Source: Candidatus Aminicenantes bacterium UBA2199
GTDB lineage: Bacteria; Acidobacteriota; Aminicenantia; UBA2199
Length of the DNA stretch: 64,000 nucleotides
Direction: 5' to 3'
Assembly (NCBI GenBank): GCA_002327965.1
Contig: DCVB01000002.1
Coordinates: forward strand, 23,772-87,771
Shown here: positions 6,801 to 14,753 of the stretch, in pieces
Numbering within the stretch: position 1 is the stretch's first letter
Layout of the letters: each line of letters starts with the position of its first letter
The notes under the pieces: model-generated
What the model was told of the DNA's origin: nothing
Seen by the model: the letters and a program-made list of their open reading frames with translations, nothing else
The model's database searches: none
Made by a program: the position numbers and the translations under genes

Positions 6801-7763
6801 ATGAAAGGGTTCTTGCTAGTATTGTCATTGGGAATGATTCTTCTCGCAGCATGCGCAGGATCGATTTCTGCTTCAACAATCTATCTTGACGAAAGCGCAA
6901 AAGCCGACAAAAAAGATGCCGCCACCCTCTGTTTCATCCCGAACATCGGGATAGGAATTTTCTCGATTGGCGGGAAAAGCTTTTCAATTGAGGGAAAATC
7001 GCGCCAAACCAATATTATCTTTAGAGCCGGTAAAAAAGCGGTGCAACTGGACGACGAGATTTATGGTCGCCTGGATTTTTCCATTGATTTCAAACCAACT
7101 AAATACTGCATTTACTATTTGGAAGGAAATACGATCACGGAGAACGATTCCGAGAGGATCCTCTCATTTTTCAGAGACATCGGTCCGGTTATCTATGAAG
7201 GACTTCAACACAAGCAGGAGAAAATTGTTTGGAAAAGAGACCAAGAAAAGACTTTTCATACCCAGTTTGATGTTGATAAGCCGAATCTCGCCGACAAAGT
7301 CATGCACTTCTATCACGAAAAGTTGAGCGTTACAGATTCAGCGGCTGTTCTCAAAATTGACATAAATACCGCCCTTGTTGCCTTAAAAACTGCGGCTCCC
7401 ATAATGGACAAGAAGGGAATACAAAACAGCATAGATTTCAAGGGAGATTTAATAAGCAGTGGTACATTGGTGATGAATCCTCGGCGAAGAGGGGCAGCCA
7501 ACATGCAACTGCTGCAGATTCTCGATTCTCAGCGCTTGTATAATATAGAAAAAATCAGGTTGCTCCCTGGAGAGTATGAGATTGCTGCTTATTACCGCTC
7601 TTTGGGAATGGCAGCAACATATTTTACTATGCCCCAAGTGATCAAGTTAAAAGCAGAACCTGCCAAGGGCTATTTAATCAAGGCCATCAAGAGGCGGAAC
7701 AAGCTGACAAACGAGCAGGAAGTCAAGCTTGAGCTTGAAGAGATCGATCCCTCCGGTAAATAG
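6801..7763 (+). CDS. Putative lipoprotein of unknown function
   Basis: The product is a 320-residue lipoprotein. A lipobox LAAC puts the modified cysteine at C18 after a hydrophobic signal peptide. I do not recognise the family. The mature part is mixed alpha/beta with no enzymatic motif; near the C-terminus LLPGEYEIAAYYRSLGM suggests a beta-sandwich-like segment of the kind seen in carboxypeptidase-regulatory or PEGA-type domains. Codon use and composition are visibly richer in A/T than in the rest of the window, which with the adjacent tRNA-Ser suggests acquired DNA. AGGAGG at about 6790-6795 supports the ATG. It appears monocistronic. Confidence 0.75.
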   Translation: MKGFLLVLSLGMILLAACAGSISASTIYLDESAKADKKDAATLCFIPNIGIGIFSIGGKSFSIEGKSRQTNIIFRAGKKAVQLDDEIYGRLDFSIDFKPTKYCIYYLEGNTITENDSERILSFFRDIGPVIYEGLQHKQEKIVWKRDQEKTFHTQFDVDKPNLADKVMHFYHEKLSVTDSAAVLKIDINTALVALKTAAPIMDKKGIQNSIDFKGDLISSGTLVMNPRRRGAANMQLLQILDSQRLYNIEKIRLLPGEYEIAAYYRSLGMAATYFTMPQVIKLKAEPAKGYLIKAIKRRNKLTNEQEVKLELEEIDPSGK

Positions 7764-7863
7764 GCACCCTAACGATACCTCAAACTTCACTTTGCAGTGT
7801 TGATATTGACCTAGTAGCCATTTGTATTTCCTGAGGGGATTCTTTCAGTCACAGCAGACCAGG

Positions 7864-7930
7864 AGAAAAAACTAAAGACAAAATCGGGAGAGGTCTGCCC
7901 TAAAGACGACCAAATCCATAGGAGGAAAAA
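7864..7930 (+). repeat. Imperfect direct repeat, copy B (leader of DUF6429-like gene)
   Basis: Partner of 6640-6700; see there. It ends in AGGAGG just before the ATG at 7932. Confidence 0.55.
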
Positions 7931-7931
7931 C

Positions 7932-8261
7932 ATGGAAAAGAAGATCCAAGAACTCTGCCTTTTACTGATGTACCTGACGGGCTGGGAGGAGGAATCCCGG
8001 CAGAAGCCCGGCGAGAAGATCTTCCGGGCCTGGAAGGGATACCTGTTCGAGGTCCTGAACCGGCTCGCCGACGACAAGCTCATCGTTCAGTTCGCCAACA
8101 CCAAGTCGGTGACACTGACCGTAGCGAGCGATCGTGGATCAAGCCCGCTTGAATATTCTCAGGGAATGACCAGCTCCTGTCCCGGGAAGATCTTGTCGGG
8201 GTCCTTCAGCTTGTCCTTGTTGGCATCGAATATCTTCATGTACTCATTGGCCTTGCCGTAG
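7932..8261 (+). pseudogene. DUF6429-like gene with replaced 3' end
   Basis: Residues 1-63 match what I know of DUF6429: a short helical protein with YLTGWEEE, FRAWKGYLFEVLNRL and a closing KSVTLT before a final helix. After KSVTLT the expected short C-terminal helix and stop are missing. The reading frame instead runs through VASDRGSSP and about 100 bases into the antisense of the Kbp-like gene (8159-8578). The 3' end has therefore probably been lost by deletion or recombination at about 8120. AGGAGG supports the ATG start. The function of DUF6429 proteins is unknown; they are often scattered accessory genes. Confidence 0.6.
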
Positions 8262-8578
8262 TACTGCTGGGCGATCTTGGACAGGGTGTCGCCGGCCACG
8301 ACCTTGTGGATGCGCAGGGTGGGGGCGTTCTGCGGCTTGGGCGCCGGCTCGTCGCTCAGGTAGGTGATATCGGCCGCCAGGTCCTGGGCGTAGTTCTTGT
8401 CGACCAGCTTGATCTGGTCCCACACCTTGTACATGTCCTGCTTGGTCTTGGCTTCGCCGCGGATGACCAGTTTTTCTCCCTGGACGTGCAGGTTCTTCAG
8501 CTGAACTTTCAGCGCGTTCATCGTGTTGAGCACCGACTGGTACTTCAACTTCAACTGATCCAATTTTGCGTCCGCCAT
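8159..8578 (-). CDS. Kbp/YgaU-like BON-LysM protein
   Basis: This 139-residue protein has a BON-like N-terminal part (residues about 10-75) and a C-terminal LysM domain. The LysM part reads [20 protein letters not shown], then IFDANKD and [12 protein letters not shown]. This is the domain order and size of E. coli Kbp (YgaU), a cytoplasmic potassium-binding protein. No signal peptide is present, in line with a cytoplasmic location. I chose the ATG at 8578 (MADAKL) because AAGGAGG sits six bases upstream; a longer reading frame to 8596 lacks a ribosome site. The homologous tail of the DUF6429-like gene runs into its 3' end from the other strand. Confidence 0.85.
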   Translation of the reverse strand: MADAKLDQLKLKYQSVLNTMNALKVQLKNLHVQGEKLVIRGEAKTKQDMYKVWDQIKLVDKNYAQDLAADITYLSDEPAPKPQNAPTLRIHKVVAGDTLSKIAQQYYGKANEYMKIFDANKDKLKDPDKIFPGQELVIP

Positions 8579-8739
8579 GATTCCTCCTTGCTTCATTTGC
8601 CCGGGAACGATTTGCCCATCCCCGGATCCATCTTGAAAATATTCTAGTCGTAGGTTTGAGCGATGTCAACAAATTCGGGTTGCATTCTTTATTTGATTCC
8701 CCTACCATAGGTCGGGAAACACATTTCAGGAGGGAAAAA

Positions 8740-8910
8740 ATGAGATTGAACGCTCCCACCAAGATCACCTGGATCGTTTCGCTCATCCTGGGTCTTTTGA
8801 GCCTTTTGTCCTACTTCGTGGCCATCCCCTTCGTCACCGTCAACCTGTACTGGTTCATGGGCCTCGGCTGGCTGCTGCTGATCCTGTCCACGTTCCTGAA
8901 AGGGTTATGA
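8740..8910 (+). CDS. Small two-helix membrane protein
   Basis: This 56-residue protein has two hydrophobic segments, WIVSLILGLLSLLSYFVAI and LYWFMGLGWLLLILSTFL, and a short basic N-terminus (MRLNAPTK). AGGAGGG at 8728-8734 supports the ATG at 8740; the longer reading frame from 8656 has no ribosome site. It is a compact inner-membrane protein of a type common as conserved hypotheticals. No function can be assigned. Confidence 0.7.
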   Translation: MRLNAPTKITWIVSLILGLLSLLSYFVAIPFVTVNLYWFMGLGWLLLILSTFLKGL

Positions 8911-9019
8911 CCCTTTAGCCTTTCCCGTTCTCCGTTTGGCCTCTTTCCAACTGATTGCGGGATAGCTTCAGCCGATTTTTCAGTAAAGAAAGATTCCTGA
9001 ATCGATCGTCAATTGCCGT

Positions 9020-10492
9020 TTATTCCCGTCCGGCAGCCCGGGTCTCCGCCTGCTGCTCGTTGATCTGCTTCCACAGGCCGGCGCGGCGGATGCCCAGTTT
9101 TTCCGGATCGAAATAGAGCGGCTGCCCCGACTTGCGCTGCGCCTCGTAGTCGGTCAGCGTGGCCAGGCCGACGCGGGAAAGCAGCAGGATGGCGATGATG
9201 TTCAGCCAGGCCATGAGACCGACGCCGATGTCGCCCAGTCCCCAGGCCAGGGTGGCGGTGCGCACGGCGCCATAGTAGACCATGACCAGCAGGAAGATGC
9301 GCGCCAGCGTGATCGCCGGCCCGCTTTTGCGCTTGAAGAGATAGGCCACGTTGGACTCGGTGTAATAGGCGTAGGCCATCAGGGTGGTGAAGGCGAAGAA
9401 AAAGAGGGCGACGGCCACGAACTCGCCGCCGAAGCCCTTGAAGATGGTGTCGATGGCGCTCTGCGTCCAGGCCGGTCCCGCCTCTACGCCGGGAAGGTTC
9501 TGGGCCAAAAATCCCCCCCGGCCGTCACCGGTGTTGTACATGCCGGTGATCAGGATCATGAAGCCGGTGGCCGTGCAGACCAGCAGCGTGTCGATGTAGA
9601 CCGAGAACGCCTGCACCAGGCCCTGCTGCGCCGGGTGCGCCACTTCGGCCGCCGCGGCGGCCTGCGGCCCGGTGCCCTGGCCGGCCTCGTTGGAATAGAT
9701 GCCGCGCTTGACCCCCCAGGCGATGGCCGAGCCGACGATGCCGCCGAACACGGCGTTTTTGCCAAGCGCCGAAGAGACGATCAGCGTGAACATGGCCGGG
9801 ATGCGCCGGAAGTCGATGGCGATAATGACCAGGGCCATGATGATGTAGCCCACGGCCATGAAGGGAACGAGCAGTTCGGCCGCGCGGCCGATGCGCTTGA
9901 CGCCGCCGAAGATGATCAGGCCCAGCAGCACGACGATGATGATCCCGGTGACGGCCGGGGTCAGGGCCGGCAGGGCGCCCTGGAAAGCCGAGGCGATGCT
10001 GTTGGCCTGGACGCCCGGCAGCAGGATGCCGCAGGAGACGACCGTGACCACGGCGAAGATGGTGGAGTACCATTTCTGTCCCAGCCCCTTGTCGATGTAA
10101 TAGGAGGGTCCGCCGCGGTAGACGCCGCCGATCTTTTCTTTCCACACCTGGCCCAGGGCCGCCTCGATGTAGGCCGAGCCGGCGCCGAGAAAGGCGATCA
10201 TCCACATCCAGAATAAGGCCCCGGGGCCGCCGGCGCCGATGGCCGTGGCCACGCCGGCGATGTTGCCCGTGCCCACGCGGCCGCCCAGGGCCATGGCGAA
10301 GCCCTGGAAGGAAGAGATCCCCGACTTGGAGGAGCGGCCGCGGAAGAGCTGGCCGACCATGTCCCTGATCAGCCGCACCTGCAGGAAGCGGGTGCGGATG
10401 GAAAAGTAGACGCCCGCTCCCAGGCAGAGCAGCACCAGCGGCGTGCTCCAGACATAACGGTTGATCAGGTCGACCCAGTGCTGCACATCCAT
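9020..10492 (-). CDS. Sodium:alanine/glycine symporter (AGCS family)
   Basis: The product is a 490-residue inner-membrane symporter that couples Na+ or H+ to uptake of alanine or glycine. The family signature is present: GGRVGTGNIAGVATAIGAGG at about residues 69-88, followed by PGALFWMWM. So is the mid-protein motif NEAGQGTGPQAAAAA that lines the substrate site in AGCS proteins. About eleven transmembrane helices can be read, and the length equals the family norm. The ATG at 10492 follows AGGAGAA. A promoter with TATAAT or TAGAAT boxes lies at about 10545-10560 on this strand. It stands alone. Confidence 0.93.
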   Translation of the reverse strand: MDVQHWVDLINRYVWSTPLVLLCLGAGVYFSIRTRFLQVRLIRDMVGQLFRGRSSKSGISSFQGFAMALGGRVGTGNIAGVATAIGAGGPGALFWMWMIAFLGAGSAYIEAALGQVWKEKIGGVYRGGPSYYIDKGLGQKWYSTIFAVVTVVSCGILLPGVQANSIASAFQGALPALTPAVTGIIIVVLLGLIIFGGVKRIGRAAELLVPFMAVGYIIMALVIIAIDFRRIPAMFTLIVSSALGKNAVFGGIVGSAIAWGVKRGIYSNEAGQGTGPQAAAAAEVAHPAQQGLVQAFSVYIDTLLVCTATGFMILITGMYNTGDGRGGFLAQNLPGVEAGPAWTQSAIDTIFKGFGGEFVAVALFFFAFTTLMAYAYYTESNVAYLFKRKSGPAITLARIFLLVMVYYGAVRTATLAWGLGDIGVGLMAWLNIIAILLLSRVGLATLTDYEAQRKSGQPLYFDPEKLGIRRAGLWKQINEQQAETRAAGRE

Positions 10493-10595
10493 GGCATTTC
10501 TCCTGCGCTGGCCGGGCGGGCTCGCCCGGTTGCTTGATAAAAAAACATTCTATTATAACTGAAGGGCCGGGCGCAAGAGCCGAAGGGGCGTGGTC

Positions 10596-10910
10596 TCAGT
10601 TCAGGTGGTCGAGAAAGCGGATGTAGTCGGCGGGGGGATCGGGGATGAACACACCCAGGTGCTTGTCGGTCTCGGGATCGAGATCGTAGACCTCGCTGTT
10701 CCAGCGCACGACGCCGCGCATGCTGACCAGCTCGCCGCCCAGCGTCAGGAGCAGCTTGATCTCGCGGTCGATGGGCACGATCTGGCTTTCGGCATGGATG
10801 CGCATGCCGTGGGGCGACAGGTTGAGGGCGGTGCCGGGACAGAAGGTGTCGTTGCTGCCGTACATCAGCTCGATGCAGTGCTGGGTGCGCCGTTCCAATC
10901 GTTTTTCCAC
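10596..10910 (-). CDS. PilZ domain protein
   Basis: This 104-residue single-domain protein is probably a cyclic-di-GMP receptor. The PilZ motifs are an Arg-rich N-terminus (EKRLERR, fitting RxxxR) and NLSPHGMRI (fitting D/NxSxxG), followed by the strand-rich body and a W-N motif near VVRWNSE. I prefer the GTG start at 10910 because GGAGG lies eight bases upstream. A longer ATG-started frame to 10958 adds only MLYNRPFSFFLAEDLP and has no ribosome site. The neighbouring SDR gene at 10965 is on the same strand upstream and ends 54 bases before the preferred start. Confidence 0.8.
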   Translation of the reverse strand: MEKRLERRTQHCIELMYGSNDTFCPGTALNLSPHGMRIHAESQIVPIDREIKLLLTLGGELVSMRGVVRWNSEVYDLDPETDKHLGVFIPDPPADYIRFLDHLN

Positions 10911-10964
10911 GGGAAGGTCCTCCGCTAGAAAGAAACTGAAGGGGCGATTATACAACAAAAAAGA

Positions 10965-12404
10965 CTATTTGGGAAATCTCGCGGCGCCGGCCGAGACGGC
11001 GCGGGCGAAACTGCGCATCACCCAGAGATGGGCCAGGGCCTGGGTCAGGTTGTAGACGGGCCAGGGGAGCGTGGGCCGGTAATCATGTATGGCCACCAGC
11101 ACGGCGCTGCCGCCCAGCACTTCGCGGAACTCCAGGCGCGGGCGGCGGGTGGCGCAGTCGGTCCTGCGCGCCAGCAGGCCGCCGGTGATGTAGAACAGCT
11201 GGCGGACGGAGGCGGCGCTGCGCTGAGAATCGAAGCGCAGCTCGAGGAGTGAAATGCGCAGCGGGCGGCTGCGGATGACCAGGCCGCCGTCGCCATCGAC
11301 GTCGGCGCGGAGCAGGGAGCGGAAGAAGCGCGGCAGCCAGATGGTGAAGCGCAGCGCCAGCCAGCGTGCGCTCCGTCCAGGCGGCAGCTGGATGCGCTGC
11401 ACCGAGCGGACGGTTTTGCGGCCGGAGCGGGGGATGAGGCGCTTGCGGCGCGTCTCGAGGGCATGGATGGAGCGAAAGCGGCCGCTGCTCCTCTCCTCCT
11501 GCAGCGACGCCCGCACGGCCTGCTCCAGCGTGAACGGCATCAGCCCCGCCTTGATCTGCAGGCTCAGGTCGCTGCTGAACAGGGAATGCTTCAAACTTTC
11601 GACCAGGGGCGAAACGAGCTGGCGCGGATAGCCGCTGATCAGGGCCAGGAAGGCCTTGGAGAATCCGATCAGCTGGAAAGGCAGGTTGAAGAACAGGCGG
11701 CGCCGGCCCAGCAGCCGGGCGCTGCGTTCCAGAAGTTCGCGGTAGGTCATGATGTCGTTGGAGCCGATGTCATGGCTGCGGTTCTCCGTCTCCGGGTTCT
11801 CCAGGCAATGGCGCAGCAGGCGGATGGCGTCGGAGAGGGCCACCGGCTGGATCAGGGAGGCGGACCAGCGCGGGCAGGGGATGACCGGGGCCCGCTCCAA
11901 CACGGTGCGGAACATGCCGTAGGAGGAGCCGCGCAGGCCGATGACGATGCCGGCGCGCAGGGTGGTCAGCGGCACGCCATGGGCCCCCAGAGTCAGCTCC
12001 ACCTCGCGCCGGCTCAGGATGTGGCGCGAAAGATCGGCCTGGTCGGGGATCATGCCGCCCAGGTAGATGATGTGGCCGACCCCGGCCCTGGCTGCCGCCC
12101 GGGCGAAATTGTCGGCGCAGATCAGGTCGAAATCCTGGAAGGTCCCCTGCGTCAGGCGGGCCGACGGCAGCATGGAATGCACCAGGTAGAACGCAGACCC
12201 GGCGCCGGCGACGGCGCGCTCGCATTCGAACAGCGAAAAGAGATCGCAGCGCCGCCATTCGGCGTCGGGGGGGAAGCCGTCCGGGCGGTCGCCGCGGCCG
12301 AGGCCGATGATCGGGTAATCGGCGCGGAGCTCGCTGGCCAGGGCGGTGCCGATGAAGCCGCCGGCGCCGGCGATGACCACGGAGGGTTTGGCTGTGCGGA
12401 TCAT
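10965..12404 (-). CDS. NAD(P)-binding SDR-family epimerase-like protein, long C-terminal extension
   Basis: This 479-residue protein has an N-terminal Rossmann domain, VVIAGAGGFIGTALASEL (residues 9-26, GxxGxxG), like the atypical SDR proteins annotated as NAD-dependent epimerases or YbjT-like. The body contains VHSMLPS and IIYLGGMIP, strand-turn blocks typical of this class. The last 150 residues form an extra domain of the DUF2867 kind found in some bacterial members (unverified). The usual YxxxK catalytic pair is not obvious, so it may bind cofactor without classic SDR chemistry. Substrate unknown. A TACAAT box 24 bases before the ATG is the nearest promoter-like element. Confidence 0.75.
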   Translation of the reverse strand: MIRTAKPSVVIAGAGGFIGTALASELRADYPIIGLGRGDRPDGFPPDAEWRRCDLFSLFECERAVAGAGSAFYLVHSMLPSARLTQGTFQDFDLICADNFARAAARAGVGHIIYLGGMIPDQADLSRHILSRREVELTLGAHGVPLTTLRAGIVIGLRGSSYGMFRTVLERAPVIPCPRWSASLIQPVALSDAIRLLRHCLENPETENRSHDIGSNDIMTYRELLERSARLLGRRRLFFNLPFQLIGFSKAFLALISGYPRQLVSPLVESLKHSLFSSDLSLQIKAGLMPFTLEQAVRASLQEERSSGRFRSIHALETRRKRLIPRSGRKTVRSVQRIQLPPGRSARWLALRFTIWLPRFFRSLLRADVDGDGGLVIRSRPLRISLLELRFDSQRSAASVRQLFYITGGLLARRTDCATRRPRLEFREVLGGSAVLVAIHDYRPTLPWPVYNLTQALAHLWVMRSFARAVSAGAARFPK

Positions 12405-12517
12405 GATGCGTTCCGATCGTTCAGCGCCATTGTAGGGGAAGCGGCGCCGAAAGGCAATGTCGCCGCCGCCGGGTGATCGCGGGGGGCGGGACGAGTGCGC
12501 CCGCTGATGTTTTATTG

Positions 12518-12523
12518 TATAAT
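12518..12523 (+). promoter_or_regulatory. -10 box of murI, 9 bases before the ATG
   Basis: A perfect TATAAT. Only nine bases separate it from the murI ATG, and there is no Shine-Dalgarno sequence, so the mRNA would be leaderless or nearly so. A good -35 box is not visible. Confidence 0.55.
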
Positions 12524-12532
12524 CGCTGGCGA

Positions 12533-13363
12533 ATGAAAAAGCATGCCGCTTGTCCCTGTCTTTCCGATCCGGAGGCGCCGGTCGGTTTTTTCGACTCCGG
12601 CGTCGGCGGGCTGTCGGTGCTGCGCGCCGCGCGCCGCGCCCTGCCGCGGGAAAACATGATCTATTTCGCCGACTCGGCCCATTGCCCCTACGGCGGTCGC
12701 AGCAGCGGATTCGTCCGCAGCCGCTCGCTGGCCATCACCCGTTTCCTGCTGGCGCGCGGGGCCAAGGCCGTGGTCGTGGCCTGCAACTCGGCCAGCGAGG
12801 CCGCCCTGGAGCACCTGCGCCGGTCCTTCCCCGGGCTGGAGTTCGTCGGCATCGAGCCGGCGGTCAAAGTGGCGCAGCGCCTGAGCCGCAACCACAGGAT
12901 CGGTGTCCTGGGAACGTCGCTGACGCTGGGCGGGGAGCGTTTCTCCCGGCTGTTGGAGAACTTCGCGGCGGGAACCGAGGTGTACAGCCAGCCGGTCGCC
13001 GGCCTGGTGGAGAGCATCGAGGCCGGCCGTCTTGACGATCCGCGCACGGACGCCATCATCCGCAGGAACCTGCGGCCGCTGCTGAAGAAGGGGATCGATA
13101 CGCTGGTGCTGGGCTGCACCCATTACCCGGTGATCAAGGAGCGCATCGCGGCCGCCTGCGGACCGGGCGTCGAGGTGATCGACACCGGCCTGCCGGTCGC
13201 TCGCCAGCTGCGGCGGCGCCTGGGGGCCCGCAACCTGCTGCGTCTCTCCCTGGGCGCCGGCCGGATCGAGTATTTCAGCAGCGGCGAACCCGCCGTGGTG
13301 GCGCCCGTCATGCGCGCGATCATGGCCGATCCGTCCCTGCGCGTGATCCGGCGCGCCCCGTAG
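12533..13363 (+). CDS. murI: Glutamate racemase
   Basis: This 276-residue enzyme interconverts L- and D-glutamate to supply D-Glu for peptidoglycan. The substrate loop FFDSGVGGLSVL is near the N-terminus. Both catalytic cysteines are present, in VVACNSASEAA and LVLGCTHYPVIKE. PYGGRS is also conserved. The length fits the family. I took the ATG at 12533 (MKKHAACP); an upstream ATG at 12473 would place the start before the perfect TATAAT at 12518-12523. The very short gap from that box to the ATG suggests leaderless expression. It is a single gene facing away from the SDR gene. Confidence 0.93.
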   Translation: MKKHAACPCLSDPEAPVGFFDSGVGGLSVLRAARRALPRENMIYFADSAHCPYGGRSSGFVRSRSLAITRFLLARGAKAVVVACNSASEAALEHLRRSFPGLEFVGIEPAVKVAQRLSRNHRIGVLGTSLTLGGERFSRLLENFAAGTEVYSQPVAGLVESIEAGRLDDPRTDAIIRRNLRPLLKKGIDTLVLGCTHYPVIKERIAAACGPGVEVIDTGLPVARQLRRRLGARNLLRLSLGAGRIEYFSSGEPAVVAPVMRAIMADPSLRVIRRAP

Positions 13364-13389
13364 GGTATGCGGCTCAAGGGCGGCCGCGG

Positions 13390-13418
13390 TTGATTTTTGC
13401 GTGCGCATGGTCTATAGT
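13390..13418 (+). promoter_or_regulatory. Promoter of the ParA/MinD-like gene
   Basis: TTGATT, a 17-base spacer and TATAGT. The following leader contains the hairpin GGCGCC-TGAA-GGCGCC at 13420-13435. Confidence 0.6.
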
Positions 13419-13489
13419 AGGCGCCTGAAGGCGCCGGCGGGGACGGATGGACGAGCCTGCGGCCGGCGCAAGGGGAATGAGGGTTTTTT

Positions 13490-14710
13490 ATGAGAATACT
13501 GCCGGTTTCATCGGGAAAAGGCGGCGTGGGCAAGACGACTTTCGCCCTGAATTTCGCCCTGGCCCTGGCCAGGACGAGCCGCACGATCCTGCTCGACCTC
13601 GATACCGGCACCTCCAGCCTGCGCAATTTCCTCGATGTCAGGGTCGAGCGCGACCTGTTCCATTTCTTGAAGAAAGACCAGCCGCTCGAGTCGTGCTGCC
13701 AGGCGCTGCCGCCGGCCATGGACCCCGAGGGCGCCTTCGCCAACTTCAGCTTCATCGCCTCGCCGGGCGGCTTCGTCCAGGACATCGTCAATTTCGCTCC
13801 CGAGGTCAAGGAGAAGCTGATCGCCGGCATCAACGGGCTGCAGGCCGATTACCTGGTCGTCGACATGAAGGCCGGCCTGGACCGCAACGTCCTTGAATTC
13901 CTCCCCTTGTCCAACAGCGGCATCCTGCTGTTCACTCCGCGGCTGAAGGCCGCCACCGCCACCGCGGCCGAGATGGCCAAGGCCATCCTGTTCCGCATGC
14001 TGGACATCATGCTTTCGTCGCCCCTGCTTCAGGGCCGCTTCGCTTCGGGCCCGGAAGACGCCCAGGCATCGGTGTTCCAGCGCCTGCGCGATTTCCTGGA
14101 GAGCGGCGGCGGCGACTCGGGAGGCAACCTGGACGACCTGATCGACGAGGCGGCGGCGCGTTTCCCCGAGGACAATTTCCTGCGCGTCTTTCGCTTTTAC
14201 CTGGAGAACTACAAGGTCTACTATGTCCTGAACCAGTTCAACAGCGTGGCCGAGTCGGTCGAGAACACCATCAAGCCCTTCGTCGAGGAGATCTTCCGCA
14301 GCGCCTCCTCCAAGGTGACCTTCCACAACCTGGGCTGGGTGGTGGATGATGAGCAGGTGCGCCGCTCCGGCGAGACCGGGGTGCCTTACCTGGTGCGCCG
14401 CTATTATCAGAAGCGGCAGGCCGCGCCGCCCGCCCCGGATGCCGACGCCAGGCTGCGCGAGATGTTCGGCCTCGGCCCGGCCAAGCCCCCGCCCGGGAAG
14501 AAGAAGGACCTGGCCCGTGAACTGAGCGGCCAGCTCGACCTGCTGCGCAAGATCTATGTCTTCAACGCCGGCAAGGACCCCGAGACCAACCTGGATTTCA
14601 TCGCCGCCCGCGCCCGCGACCTTTCCGCCAATTCGGTCCACCAGTTCGGCATGAAGCGCATCTTCTCGGTCCAGGAGTTCCTGGAGCGCTTCCAATCGCG
14701 GCTGACCTGA
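13490..14710 (+). CDS. MinD/ParA-family P-loop ATPase
   Basis: This 406-residue ATPase has the deviant Walker A of the ParA/MinD class, SGKGGVGKTT (residues 8-17), followed by a switch region LLDLDTGTSS and YLVVDMKAGLDRN as the Walker B-like strand. Proteins of this class position cell structures or regulate flagellar and pilus genes. The protein is longer than MinD: residues about 180-230 and the C-terminal 90 residues (after PPAPDADARL) are extra and helical. No MinC, FlhF or flagellar gene lies near. A 65-base leader carries a GGCGCC hairpin. The ribosome site (GAGGG) is modest. It converges with the GT-C gene across a strong hairpin. Confidence 0.8.
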   Translation: MRILPVSSGKGGVGKTTFALNFALALARTSRTILLDLDTGTSSLRNFLDVRVERDLFHFLKKDQPLESCCQALPPAMDPEGAFANFSFIASPGGFVQDIVNFAPEVKEKLIAGINGLQADYLVVDMKAGLDRNVLEFLPLSNSGILLFTPRLKAATATAAEMAKAILFRMLDIMLSSPLLQGRFASGPEDAQASVFQRLRDFLESGGGDSGGNLDDLIDEAAARFPEDNFLRVFRFYLENYKVYYVLNQFNSVAESVENTIKPFVEEIFRSASSKVTFHNLGWVVDDEQVRRSGETGVPYLVRRYYQKRQAAPPAPDADARLREMFGLGPAKPPPGKKKDLARELSGQLDLLRKIYVFNAGKDPETNLDFIAARARDLSANSVHQFGMKRIFSVQEFLERFQSRLT

Positions 14711-14713
14711 AGC

Positions 14714-14746
14714 CCCGCCGCCACGCCGCGTCCGGCCGGCGGCGGG
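14714..14746. terminator. Bidirectional hairpin between converging genes
   Basis: CCCGCCGCC (14714-14722) pairs with GGCGGCGGG (14738-14746). It lies in the 43-base gap between the ends of the ParA-like gene and the converging GT-C gene. There is no U-run. Confidence 0.55.
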
Positions 14747-14753
14747 TGCGGCC

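Noticed and set aside
7932..8261. Complete functional DUF6429 gene
   Set aside because: The conserved part stops at about residue 63 and the rest reads through the antisense of a well-supported gene.
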